Shown here: one piece after another, positions 10,783 to 21,000 of the stretch | Layout: the number at the start of each line of letters is the position of its first letter | How positions within the stretch are numbered: the first letter of the stretch is position 1 | Origin: Oscarella lobularis | Lineage: Eukaryota > Porifera > Homoscleromorpha > Homosclerophorida > Oscarellidae | Direction of reading: 5' to 3' | DNA: 64,000 nucleotides | NCBI RefSeq assembly: GCF_947507565.1 | Contig: NC_089188.1 | Coordinates: 1,426,001 to 1,490,000 of the forward strand | Position numbers and translations under genes: made by a program | Notes under the pieces: model-generated | What the model saw: the letters and a program-made list of their open reading frames with translations, nothing else | Databases searched by the model: none | Told to the model about the DNA's origin: nothing

Positions 10783-11444
10783 ATGGCAGTGATCAACAAA
10801 AAATCGGTCAAATGCGTCGTCGTCGGCGACGGCGCCGTCGGCAAAACCTGCATGCTCATATCGTACACGACGAACAAGTTTCCAGAGGAATACGTACCGA
10901 CCGTGTAAGCGTAGACAAAAACGAACCACGCCCCCCTTCCCTCAATCGCTTCTTCGTTCGCTCGCGATCTCGTAGATTCGACAACTATTCGGCGAACGTG
11001 ACGGTAAACGGCGAAGTGGTAAGCATCGGTCTCTGGGACACGGCCGGTCAGGACGACTACGATCGAATTCGACCGCTTTCCTATCCCATGACGGACGTCT
11101 TTCTCATGTGCTATTCGATACCGGAGCCGGCGTCGTTCGAAAACGTCTACACGAAGTGGTATCCGGAACTGTTGCACCACGCGCCCGACGTGCCGCGAAT
11201 ACTCGTCGGAACGAAGCTCGATTTGCGCGACAGCGCCGACATTCAGACGGCGCTCAAGCGACGCAACGAGCACGTGACGACCGAGCCGGAGGGGCGAACG
11301 ATGGCGAAGAAGATCGGCGCCGTTAAATATATGGAGTGCTCGGCGATGACGAGTCAGGGTCTCAAGGCCGTCTTCGACGAGGCTATACATATAGCTCTCT
11401 TTCCGCAGCCGGTTAAGAAGCAGAGAAAGTGCGTCGTTTTATGA
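10783..11444 (+). CDS. Rac-family small GTPase
   Basis: Rho-family GTPase of the Rac subfamily, a membrane-bound switch for actin organisation and NADPH oxidase or PAK signalling. Two exons, 10783-10904 and 10976-11444, 196 residues. All nucleotide-binding boxes are present: GDGAVGKT (P-loop), switch I ending [25 protein letters not shown] (switch II, catalytic Gln), TKLDLRD, and CSA. The Rho insert region ([19 protein letters not shown]) is present, diverged and a few residues longer than in Rac1. The C-terminus [11 protein letters not shown] has a polybasic stretch and a CAAX box whose final Leu predicts geranylgeranylation. The NYSANV effector loop and PVKK tail favour Rac over Cdc42 or RhoA. 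It diverges from the kinase and converges on UXS1. Confidence 0.95.
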
Positions 11445-11859
11445 TCTATCTCTTCTCTTCCCCCCCCCCACCCCACCCACGCTCCCCATCCGATCTCCTC
11501 ACCTCTTAGAAGACTCCTTTACCTTGTCTGTGTTGTTCTTCTTGTCGATGTGACTTTGCGCTGTTTTTTTTTTTCTGTTGCTTTTTTTTCTAAATGGGTT
11601 TTCTTGTAAGATTGATTTTTTTTCGTCTCCCTCTGTTAGACTGGAGATATTAATATTTGATGTATCTGTATATATATATGAATCCGGTGCGATGCCTTCG
11701 AACTGGTTCGAATGGGCACAAAAAATTGGTTGTTGCTGTTTTACCTGTAGTCGTGTGTGTGCGTGTCCGTGTACTGTACGTCTTTTTCTTTCTCTTCCAT
11801 AAGTCGTCAAGGTTCTAATAAAGTTTAAAATTCTACTAAAATCGATGCATACCGAGCTG
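11445..11859. other. 3' regions of Rac and UXS1
   Basis: 415 bp between two convergent stop codons, with poly(C), poly(T) and TG-rich stretches typical of untranslated sequence. It contains the polyadenylation signal of Rac near its right end. No gene is seen. Confidence 0.6.
11817..11822 (+). terminator. Polyadenylation signal of Rac
   Basis: AATAAA hexamer about 370 bp after the Rac stop codon and followed by an A-rich stretch. It is the clearest signal between Rac and the end of UXS1, so cleavage is expected shortly downstream, close to the UXS1 stop codon. Confidence 0.5.
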
Positions 11860-14800
11860 CTACGCCGTTTCACTTTTGGCTTCCTCTTTCAGTTGGTCTT
11901 GAAAGTATTCAATTGTGCTTTTTATTCCTTCTCGTACCGGTACCTAGGACGTGCACGTGTTTACGGCACGAGATAAGGCACTTTTTTTCAAGCGTACCTG
12001 AGGTTCCCAGCCTAATAGTTTTTTTGCTACGGTTATGTCCGGCTTTCGCTTCTGAGGATCATCTTCCATCTTTTTCTTATGCACGATATTGGGCATTTTT
12101 CTCCCAGTCGCTTTACCTTGAGAAGAAAAAGTCAAAGGTGTGAGGCTTGCTCGGGTAATCTCGCTGTGCAAAACGAACCGACTTCTTCTCGGATCACTTT
12201 TGCAAACTCGAGAATTGAATATTCGTCTGGATTTCCCTGCAAAAACAGTTGCTAAAAACCGATAGAGAGCAAGCTGCGTCTATATAACCAAATTGACAGG
12301 CTGAGAAGAGCCACTATTCATTAGCTTAATCAGTCCATCAACCAAATCACTAACGAATGATTCAGAAACGTCATCTCACCTTCTGAATGATAGCCGTACC
12401 TCACATACTGAAATGACCTGGTCTGGGATCCAGACCCATAGATGGTAAGAGGTTCTCCCTGCAACGCTTGCAGTACAAAATTACTGACCACTCGACCTGC
12501 ATGAAACTGTCAATAAGAAAGCTCTAAAAATTAAGTAAACCTACCATCGCTCATATGCATTCTTGGTCCAAATGTATTGAATATGCGAGCCACCCTCACC
12601 TGAACATTGTCCTAAAATACAGTTTACCTTTTATCAAAATCTTCTCTGACGTGGCCCTTGCCTGCTTTTGATACGCATAGCACATCGTTTCTGCTACTCG
12701 TTTCCCTTCGTCATAGCAAGCCCTTGGGCCAATGGGATTTACGTTGCCCCAGTACGATTCCGGTTGAGGATGAACCTTGTATATACACATTGAAGCAAAA
12801 AAAAAACAGGCCTGATAGCACTATGGCCACGGCTGCAGAAAGTACGACACCTACCTGGGGATCTATCAGAAAAAGTCCTATTGTCACATTTACAAACTTG
12901 GCTATTTTTGCTACCTCCATACACTTCAGACGTAGACGCAAGAAGTAACCGTGCATGAACTCGTTTAGCCAAGCCTATCAACGACAAGGTTCAATTCCTA
13001 ACGACTAGAATTTCACAACTACCTAGCATGTTGAGCGTTCCTATCGCACTAGTCTTGATTGTCTGAAGATAACGGATGACACGTCGTACGCACTTTGGCG
13101 CTCCATTCTCACCTTGATTGGATTGTACATGTAGTGAGGAGGAGACGCGGGACAGGCCAGATGATATATCTGATCCACTGAACGAAAGGATGATAGTGGA
13201 GAAACGCCACGTGGGTACCTAGTCAAATCACCTTCAATAAGAATGGGCTCAACGACATCGTGATTGATCAGTTCAAAGTTTTTGTGTCCTATCCTGAATT
13301 AAAAAATGTCTGACACAGAACTTCCTCTTACTACTGACTCACCAATGCTCGATATTATGCTTCCTACCCGTGAAGAAATTATCAACCACGACAACCTAGA
13401 AGAGGAGAAGATAATTGAATCACTTATTCCCATCATCTCTTTATCTCTAAGTCGAGTGCTTTGTACAAGAACGCATATTCAAAACTAAGCCAATCTAACT
13501 GGTCTTCCTCGTCGCCACCGCGCACATGGTGATTTCCTTCAAAATCAGACCGCAGCAGGACCATACTACGAGACGAGGAATCGTGAAACTCCGACCAGCT
13601 CTTTGCACACTCGTTCAAGCGTCTGAACTTCGCGACAAACTTCGCCGGACCCCAGAAAGGAACGCGCTCGTCCGCCAAGGCGGTCGTGACCAACATAGCG
13701 GGATACCCCGCACCTCGCTTCAGATTCAAGTACGGACAGTAAGACCGAATGAAGTCGTCCTCGCTCCCCGCCTTAGCTAGATCAGCCCACTCGCTCAACT
13801 CCAAACTGGTGAGCGGAAGCCGATCGCACGCCATCATACCGGCGACGTCGACGAAGGGAACGTTGAGCACGGCAGCGCGAACGAGATCCGGTCGATTATT
13901 GCACAGCCAAGCGACTGCCAGTCCGCCGGCGCTCGATCCGTAAACGCCCGTTGAGTGGGGCCCAGAGTAGCCGAGTTCGTTCACGCGCTCCACGCAGCGC
14001 TCCAAATCGTGAAACGTGTTCGTTTTCGCTTTACCGCGACCTCGGTGATACCAGTTTCGACCGAGTTCGCCGCCGCCGCGCGCGTGACAGAACGCTAGGA
14101 CCCAGCCGCGTTTGAGGAGACTCAGTCGGGCGACGTCGAAGGCGACGTCGAGATTTTTTCCGTAGGCACCGTAGACGTAGGCGAGACAAGGAGACGATCG
14201 ATCTCTAGGCGAGTTCTTGTGAGCGATTATTGTGAGGGGAATTCGAGTGCCGTCGCGAGATGAGACGCTTTCTCTCGTCAGAGTAAAGTCTTCAAGGTTT
14301 ATTTCGGTGAGTTGATTCTGACGCCATTGGGTGCTGGTCGCCGCCTTCGCTGATTGGGTATCGATAACAAAGGGTGTCCACGGCTGTGTGGGAGACGAAG
14401 CGTGAAAAGAAAACGAGTTCGTTTCGCTGTGGGCTTCCGATTCTCCCGCTTCGACGGTTGTGACGTCAAAAGGCAATCCATCGACAGCAGAAAGATTTCC
14501 ACTGTCAAAATGATACAGGGACACTCTGGGACGATTCTCGCAGCGCTCGTATAGAACGCAGTGCGACTGAAACACCTGCATGTCTTCCACCACGACCCTT
14601 TCTCTTTCGTCATACGCGATGATTCGGTCTAGATCAAACGGTTCGCCGCTGAGAACGGATTTTGCGTCAGCACTGACGACGCAATACTCTGCGTTCGGTT
14701 CGACGTTCGAAAGCAAGTAAAATCGTCCCGCTCTGTGTTCAAGATACCATTCGACGCCCGAGCGCCTCGGCGAAAATCGTACGGGGTCCCGATCGGGGTG

Positions 14801-16364
14801 AAGTGCGTCTACGATCCAAATCTCCGACGTCGTCTTTGAATTTGAGTTGATTAGAATGAAAGACGAGTCTTTCGTGCGCGTGACGCTGACAAAGTAGGCC
14901 TCATCTTTCTCGGCATACACCAGTGTGTCTGGACGAAATGAACTCAGTCGGTGCTTCCATACTTCCGACGCCCTTTGCTTTGTATCGACTTTAGCGTAGA
15001 AGAGCGTTTGACTGTCGAGAGCCCACTCCATGCCCAAGATATTGGCTTTTTGGAATAGGACGCGTTTTGTATCTAGGTCGATTATTTGACCTTTGTATGA
15101 ATCTTTGCCCGTTGTGTCCACTGAGAACGCTAGGAGTCTCTCGTCTGGCGATATCTTGAATCCTTGTAGGTGAACGTAGTCGGAACGGAATTCGTTGGCA
15201 TCGAGAATGATTTCGCTCTTGTTCGTTTTCACATGACGTCGGTAATAGATAGGAAAGCCGGTGTAGGGATTTTCTGAGTAGTATTCGTAGTTTCCGAAGC
15301 GTATGGTGTTCTTGGGGGTCTGTTGAAATGACTCTAGTTCTCGTGTCCATTTTCTTTGTTCTTTCTCGATGCTGCGGCGAAATTTTCGCGTTTTGCGCAT
15401 TATCGACTCGGAGAAGTCGTTTTCGTGGCGCAGATAGTCGTACAGAGCGGGATTCGAGCTATTTTCGAGCCAACTCAAGTCGTCCGCCACCGAAACGAGG
15501 CGACGACACACAAAGCCGAACCACGGAAGTAAGTAGGGTCGAGAAAAGATACGAAGCATTGTAAGAGTGGACAATTTGACCCCAGAAAAGCCTCGGAAAA
15601 GCGAATAAGCGTGCCAGGATTTCTACGCACTACACTGTACTTTGCGCAAATCCGCGGAGGGACCGCGGAATGTGGGTGTGTGTAGAGATTAAATAATCTC
15701 TGGTGTAGGTATTTACCTCATGACCTTGTTTCATCAAGGCATCCACGAGGTGCGAGCCAACAAAGCCCGCGCCGCCTGTAATCTAGAGGTAGAAGACGAT
15801 AATTCCAATGCGCAAACAAATTAGCTAAATCATACAAGAATTCGCAAGCGATTTCTTTCGCTGAGAAAACGCACAGGGGGAAATTCTTTGGCTCTGCAGA
15901 ATAAATTACGTCGGAGTGAGAGGAGTGTGAAACTGACACTAAACATACTGGTGCGCATTCTGGTGAATTGCTTGGCCCTGAGAACAATACACGGTGGAAT
16001 ACGAAAAAAGACGTCAGAACACTGAACTTCTTACCACAAAAACGGCGTCTCTCTGCAGAGACGCGAGCCTACGAAGAAGAAGGAAATCACGATGCTATGA
16101 GATCCGGTCGTCGTAGAGATTTTACTTTGCTTCCAGTGCTCGAATTCGTTCTTTTAGCGCTGATATTGATTCCCTGTCGTTTGTTTCCTCCTTGATGACG
16201 ACAGACACGCCGACTGGGGAAGAGAGTCGCGTTTTAGGCGCTCTTTGCAATTCGAGAGACTCGGCGGGCTCACCAATTGCTGCCAGAAGTAGTAAGAAAG
16301 CCAAGACCCATCTTAGGCGAGCGTATACACTGCTCACGGAGTACGGGCTGCAGTTTACTGCCAT
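11860..16364 (-). CDS. UXS1: UDP-glucuronate decarboxylase 1 (UDP-xylose synthase)
   Basis: Golgi/ER enzyme converting UDP-glucuronate to UDP-xylose, the donor that starts glycosaminoglycan chains. Sixteen coding exons: 16364-16126, 16068-16035, 15782-15717, 13395-13343, 13293-13232, 13177-13113, 13062-13023, 12974-12915, 12862-12855, 12775-12662, 12611-12545, 12496-12400, 12349-12289, 12236-12179, 12116-11998, 11943-11860. They total 1,227 nt, 408 residues (human 420). An N-terminal signal-anchor ([13 protein letters not shown]) and short coiled stem precede the NAD-binding [19 protein letters not shown] supplies the catalytic Ser/Thr region and ACYDEGKR the YxxxK pair. The end DDPQKRKPD...LLGWEP is diagnostic. 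One exon is 8 nt and one donor (12661-12660) is GC. The 2.3-kb intron 15716-13396 contains a complete peptidase gene on the same strand. Confidence 0.96.
13433..15574 (-). CDS. PREPL/oligopeptidase B-like serine hydrolase (S9 family), nested gene
   Basis: Prolyl-oligopeptidase family hydrolase, 713 residues in one uninterrupted exon. The N-terminal ~400 residues have the beta-propeller character of the family ([46 protein letters not shown]). The C-terminal alpha/beta hydrolase domain starts near residue 440 ([42 protein letters not shown]). Catalytic candidates are Ser548 in GSSAGG, Asp635 in ALADERVP and His682/683 in EGNHHV; the NHHV form resembles PREPL rather than the GHGG of oligopeptidase B. 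The first 25 residues are basic and hydrophobic and could be a mitochondrial presequence. Length fits PREPL (about 727) and oligopeptidase B. It lies entirely inside one intron of UXS1, on the same strand, while most neighbours are intron-rich, which suggests retroposition. Substrate unknown. Confidence 0.9.
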   Translation of the reverse strand: MSTLTMLRIFSRPYLLPWFGFVCRRLVSVADDLSWLENSSNPALYDYLRHENDFSESIMRKTRKFRRSIEKEQRKWTRELESFQQTPKNTIRFGNYEYYSENPYTGFPIYYRRHVKTNKSEIILDANEFRSDYVHLQGFKISPDERLLAFSVDTTGKDSYKGQIIDLDTKRVLFQKANILGMEWALDSQTLFYAKVDTKQRASEVWKHRLSSFRPDTLVYAEKDEAYFVSVTRTKDSSFILINSNSKTTSEIWIVDALHPDRDPVRFSPRRSGVEWYLEHRAGRFYLLSNVEPNAEYCVVSADAKSVLSGEPFDLDRIIAYDERERVVVEDMQVFQSHCVLYERCENRPRVSLYHFDSGNLSAVDGLPFDVTTVEAGESEAHSETNSFSFHASSPTQPWTPFVIDTQSAKAATSTQWRQNQLTEINLEDFTLTRESVSSRDGTRIPLTIIAHKNSPRDRSSPCLAYVYGAYGKNLDVAFDVARLSLLKRGWVLAFCHARGGGELGRNWYHRGRGKAKTNTFHDLERCVERVNELGYSGPHSTGVYGSSAGGLAVAWLCNNRPDLVRAAVLNVPFVDVAGMMACDRLPLTSLELSEWADLAKAGSEDDFIRSYCPYLNLKRGAGYPAMLVTTALADERVPFWGPAKFVAKFRRLNECAKSWSEFHDSSSRSMVLLRSDFEGNHHVRGGDEEDQLDWLSFEYAFLYKALDLEIKR

Positions 16365-16497
16365 CAGTGCCTAAGTCTAGCGCGCTTGAGTACGCCACGG
16401 AAGCTACGACGGAAGTGTCGTGTACGAAGCCTCCAGACTAGTCCGTTCCTAGCTCAATTCTAACGTGTATGTACAAGAAGTCGAAATAGTTTTGTTT

Positions 16498-17863
16498 TTA
16501 CAACGAAGTAACCATGTTTGGGTCGGATTTTGCCTTGTCTTCCTCGAGGATTCCTCCATCAAAGTTTCCTTGTGATTCCAGATCAGACGAATTGCATCCG
16601 CTGTCGCTACCCTCCTGTTCAGCAATTCCAACTGCTTGAGAAAATGATTTGGGACCTCTTTCTTCATTGCTGAAACCGAATGTGGACAGGCGAGGATTGG
16701 AGAACCTGTCGTCTTCCTCGTTGATAGGATGCTAACAGAATGCGCATTTTGCATTGATATAACATATCTAGAAAAGCCTTACCAGCTCGACGTCTCCAAT
16801 AAAAGCAAGCGGATTAGGTCTCCTCGCTGAATCCGTTCGACTATATTGAAACAATAGTTTTTAGTTGTACAGTACCAAACGATTTTAATTTGCATTGTGC
16901 ACCTTTCATTTTCATTCAGAATTAAAGGTGAAAAGCTGTCGAAATTTTTATTCATAGGAATGATATCGATCGGAGCCACTTCCTGCAATTGAGAAATCGC
17001 GCGATTTTATTTTTGATTTCGCGTTTTCTTACCACCGACAATTCTTCGTCTTTCCAAAATTCCTTTTTCTTTTTTGTCTTCGCTCCACTTCCTGACGTCA
17101 ATGACAGCGTAGTTCCGACTCTCGACACCGACGCTCGACTTCCTCTCACGCTACCCCCACCATTAGACGGCCCCATACTTGCATTAGAGTATGCTAAATC
17201 ATTTGTGGCTACATTTGGTGTTGGTCTCGGCGTGGAAACATCGTAGAACCCTTTACGGTTTCTACGACAACAGCCGCAGCAGCAAGCCACGCCTACTATG
17301 AGCAGCACCATTATGAGAGTGCCGCCAATCGCGATCAAGATAATTTGCCACACGACAAACTGAAACGAATCACTGGGAGGTGATTTCGTTTGATGCGGCG
17401 GCGCGTCCGTGGAAGGGGAAGGTGAGGACTCGGAGAGTCCTGGGTCGCACGAAGGCACCCACTCGCTCTCCGTGTTGCCGACGCTAAGTTTGAACATGTA
17501 GAGTACGTCATTTGATAGAATGGGAGAACAAATCGTACGAGACGATTTGCAGGCAAGCCCGTCTTCTTTTCCTACCCGTGTGCATTCCGGGGGGTGGGGC
17601 GACGGTGGAGCGTCGCCTGAGCCAGCAACAAAGTCGGACGACGGGAAGCACGACGGCCAGTTGCTGGAGTTGTTTCTATTGCAGCTGCGATAAGTGATTT
17701 TGTTGATAATGGTGCCTGATGAGGGAAGAGGGACGGAGAGCCGAATGGGTTGGGGAGATACATTGACGTTCTTCCATCGAATAAACACAGAAACGTTGTG
17801 ATCAGCGGACTGTCCGTAAGAGATTGCTGTCCACAAGAGATAAAGAGAAAGTAAAGGCGTCAT
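16498..17863 (-). CDS. Unrecognised single-pass type I membrane protein
   Basis: I do not recognise a family. Four exons (17863-17033, 16982-16903, 16840-16783, 16731-16498) encode 400 residues. Visible parts: a cleavable signal peptide (MTPLLSLYLLWTAISYGQS); an extracellular region of about 150 residues with N-glycosylation sequons (NVS, NNS/NSS) and eight or so cysteines; a Ser/Pro-rich stalk; a transmembrane helix (IILIAIGGTLIMVLLIVGVA) followed by a CCCGCCRRNRK juxtamembrane cluster suited to palmitoylation; and a long cytoplasmic tail with Ser/Gly-rich and KTKKKKEFW segments. The C-terminus VTSL fits a class I PDZ ligand. Together this looks like a cell-surface adhesion or receptor-like protein with intracellular scaffolding, which is inference. 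It lies 133 bp upstream of UXS1's start on the same strand. Confidence 0.75.
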
Positions 17864-18068
17864 CAGGAGCTTTCTTTGTCAGATAATTAAGTGCGCTAAA
17901 CGGCCGTTGACTGGTCATGTCTCGTGAGACGATAGCAACAGCTTCATAATGCTACGTCATAACGTTACGGTAGCTGCAAAACAGAACAGTATTAGACAAA
18001 AAAAAATACGAGCATGACTGAAAGCAAAGAACGGGGGCTAATCAAGAGACATAACAAGGAGCGAGCGA

Positions 18069-21000
18069 CTATATGTGCAAATACAGTTGAACCTGGTTGG
18101 TGTTCACGTAGTGCGCCAGGTTCTGTAGTCTCGAAACTTTGACGTTACTCTTTCCGGCGTTGAAGACGCGGTAGAGACTGAAATTCTCCTTCATCGTTTG
18201 AGCGAAACATAATTCGTTACCTGATATCGGAAAAAGATCCTTTTTTTCCATGACCGTTGTCTTCACTTCAACAAAGATCTCCTTTCTTTGTCCATTATGT
18301 AATAGAAAAACGATTCGAATGTCGAACGGAGCAAAGCTTTCGTGCCCCTCGTTGACCCATTGTACTTGTTCGACTCCAGATGCTTGAACGCCATAGCAGT
18401 AGTTCAGCAAGCCTAGCTGCATTTGGTCGCGAAGAATCGAATAGACGAGTTTCTCTCCGTATCGCGCAACTTCATGACGATCCGCCGAATCAACCGGAGC
18501 CTTGGGAGCGTCGAGATGGCTGGGCACAGCGACGTCTTCTAATTGAAGTTGTATGATTGATCTCGGAGTGAATGGTGTTGGCATTCGCATATGTCCTGGG
18601 CCCGCCGGGGGAATAAACGAGGTACCAGGCAACTGAAATGGAAGCGGTAAAGGATGAGCAGTAGGCGCAAGAGGGCGCAGAGGCAGCTGAGGAAGTAAAA
18701 AGGATGCCGGCGCATATGGGAGGGAGAAATTACTTGGCTGCGCTTCGGTTGTGTTTGACTGATAAGGTTGTTCAGATTGCTGCCCATGTTGAAGCTCTGG
18801 TTGTCTAGCGGCAAGATGTTCATCAATTTCCTTTGGGGTATCCTCCGTTGCATTTCCAGATTGCTCTGCTGGACGTGGTATCGGCCAAGGCAAGTTCAGT
18901 TTAGGACCAGAGCCTGCGGACTCATTTCCGGGCTCCTTTCCAGGCGGCCATCTTTTAAGAGCGTCATCGTCGTCCGCATTCTTTTGAGCTGATGACGCTT
19001 TTTCTTCCTCCGCTTTGAAATCGTATTCGTAATCTTCGCTTGCCTCTTCAACGCTGCCGTCGTCTTCTGTGCCGGTTTCTGCTTCTGCGCACTCCTGCAG
19101 AGGTGCTATTCGCCAGCATTTTTCCCCTTTAGGAAGTTTCGGAAGCTGATACATCTTCTGAACATGGCTTTCAGCAGCGGGTAACTTTTCAGCCACGCTA
19201 TTCAAAAACTGTTCAAGGATTTGACGCTCCCTCTGACTGAGATTCGCCGCTAGTAGTTCTGCAAGTTCACGGTTTACGCTTCGGTAGAATGTTTTGGAAG
19301 TCAAGCAGTTTTCTGCGACAATCAATTGACTCCAATTGCCTTCTACAACAGCAGCTGCTTCTACCTCCTGTTCAACTTTACTCTTCGGTACTCCATCAAT
19401 CCAAAAAATTTTGACGAGTTTTTTAGCCATTAGACAATGTAAGCGACTCAGACACGATGCAGCATCGTTGACAGCCTTGCGAGTTGCGGCGGGCTCGGTC
19501 AGCTTCCCGGCACTAACAAATCTCTGCGCGTATAGCACGATTTTAGACAGGTAGCCGTGCAATTGAGAACAAGGCGTTCGTCCTGTTCTCTTCACGTCTT
19601 TTCTGAAGCATTTTGAGAGATACGGAATGCCGCACGCTGCCCAAAAAATGCGCACAGCTTCCGAAACCTTGTCGTCTCTTCTCTTTCTTTGCGCTTGAAC
19701 GCTGCGTAAGTTTTCCATTTCAATCTGGCCGCGTTCTCTGCTAAAGTAACTTGCTACTTCTGTCCGTTTAATATAACTATCTTGGCCTTCATGGAAGTCA
19801 ACGAAATGAACATTACCGTTGCCTTCGAACATTTCTCCTGATCCCATATCATCTATCACAGGTCTCTCGCACAGGGACACCCATCGTTTCCTTTTAGTGA
19901 AAAAGATGCGCTTTTCTGCTATATCTTGAACGAACGCAAGATCTCCTCGGTTACTTCTAACAACCTCTCCAGTGATTTGGGATTTTGTCTCTCTTTCATA
20001 CACTTCCCACGGTTCTCGGTTACTAACGGAGTCTTTGTGTAACACGCGTTCTCCGTACAGTTTTTGAGCAACCGTATTCTTAACAACTGTGCAGATTGTT
20101 TCCAACATGTCACTAATTTCCTGCGCCAGATCCAAACCGACTTTGACTTTGGGTAATTCGCAAGAGACAATGTAGTGAATAAGATTCACGTAATCTCCAC
20201 ACGTAGGAAATTCCTTCAGACAGATTACTTCTAATAAACGACTCTTCAGAAACCGATATTCAGACGAACTAAACGCGTCATAGAAAGAACTAATAAGTCG
20301 GGGGCCGGGAACGATTTTGTTTTCCCGCCTTCTCTTTGGCAACACTCCTGTAGGATCTGCCCAGCACACATCGCTGAAGTGAAAAAATGATCCCTCAACG
20401 CCACCTTCTTGCTGTTTTTCAGACGCACTTGTGGAAGGGACAAAGAAAACAGGTTCTTTTTGAAAGAAAGCCCTTGCTTCCTCTATAGCTGCTTCCTCGG
20501 ACGAAGCCGTTAAATGTAAATAAACTCTGTTCATGTGGTATTGTGACATGGTGCACAGTTTACGCTGTTTGGGATTACTCGGATCCTCTGCTACAGCTCC
20601 CTTGGTCCATTTTTTCAGCATGTCCATTACCATTTGCAGGCCCAATCCGTGTCGCGATTTGAGTCCCGTGTCTGTTAAAAATTGGCTTTCTTTGTCTCCG
20701 CTATCGCTAATATTGGCGTCCACGTAATGAACGTGTTTGTCGAGAAGTTTTTCTGCTAATTCACTTCGCACAAAAGCTTTATCAGGTCGGGACAGACCTG
20801 GAGATTTTGCAGTTTTATTAGGCAATCGCTGCCTTTTCTTTGTGATTGGAATCCAGACAGTGTTTCTTAGCTCTAGTAAGAACGTTGAGGGAAAGGATTC
20901 AACGTTGTTTCCTTCATCACTCGTCACTTCCCCATTTATATTGTTGTGAAAATATTTATCCCACGACGCGTGGAACAATTCAACCATCGCCCTCATCCTT

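Noticed and set aside
10542-11390. A 282-residue minus-strand open frame
   Set aside because: It is antisense to Rac and arises from the codon bias of that gene.
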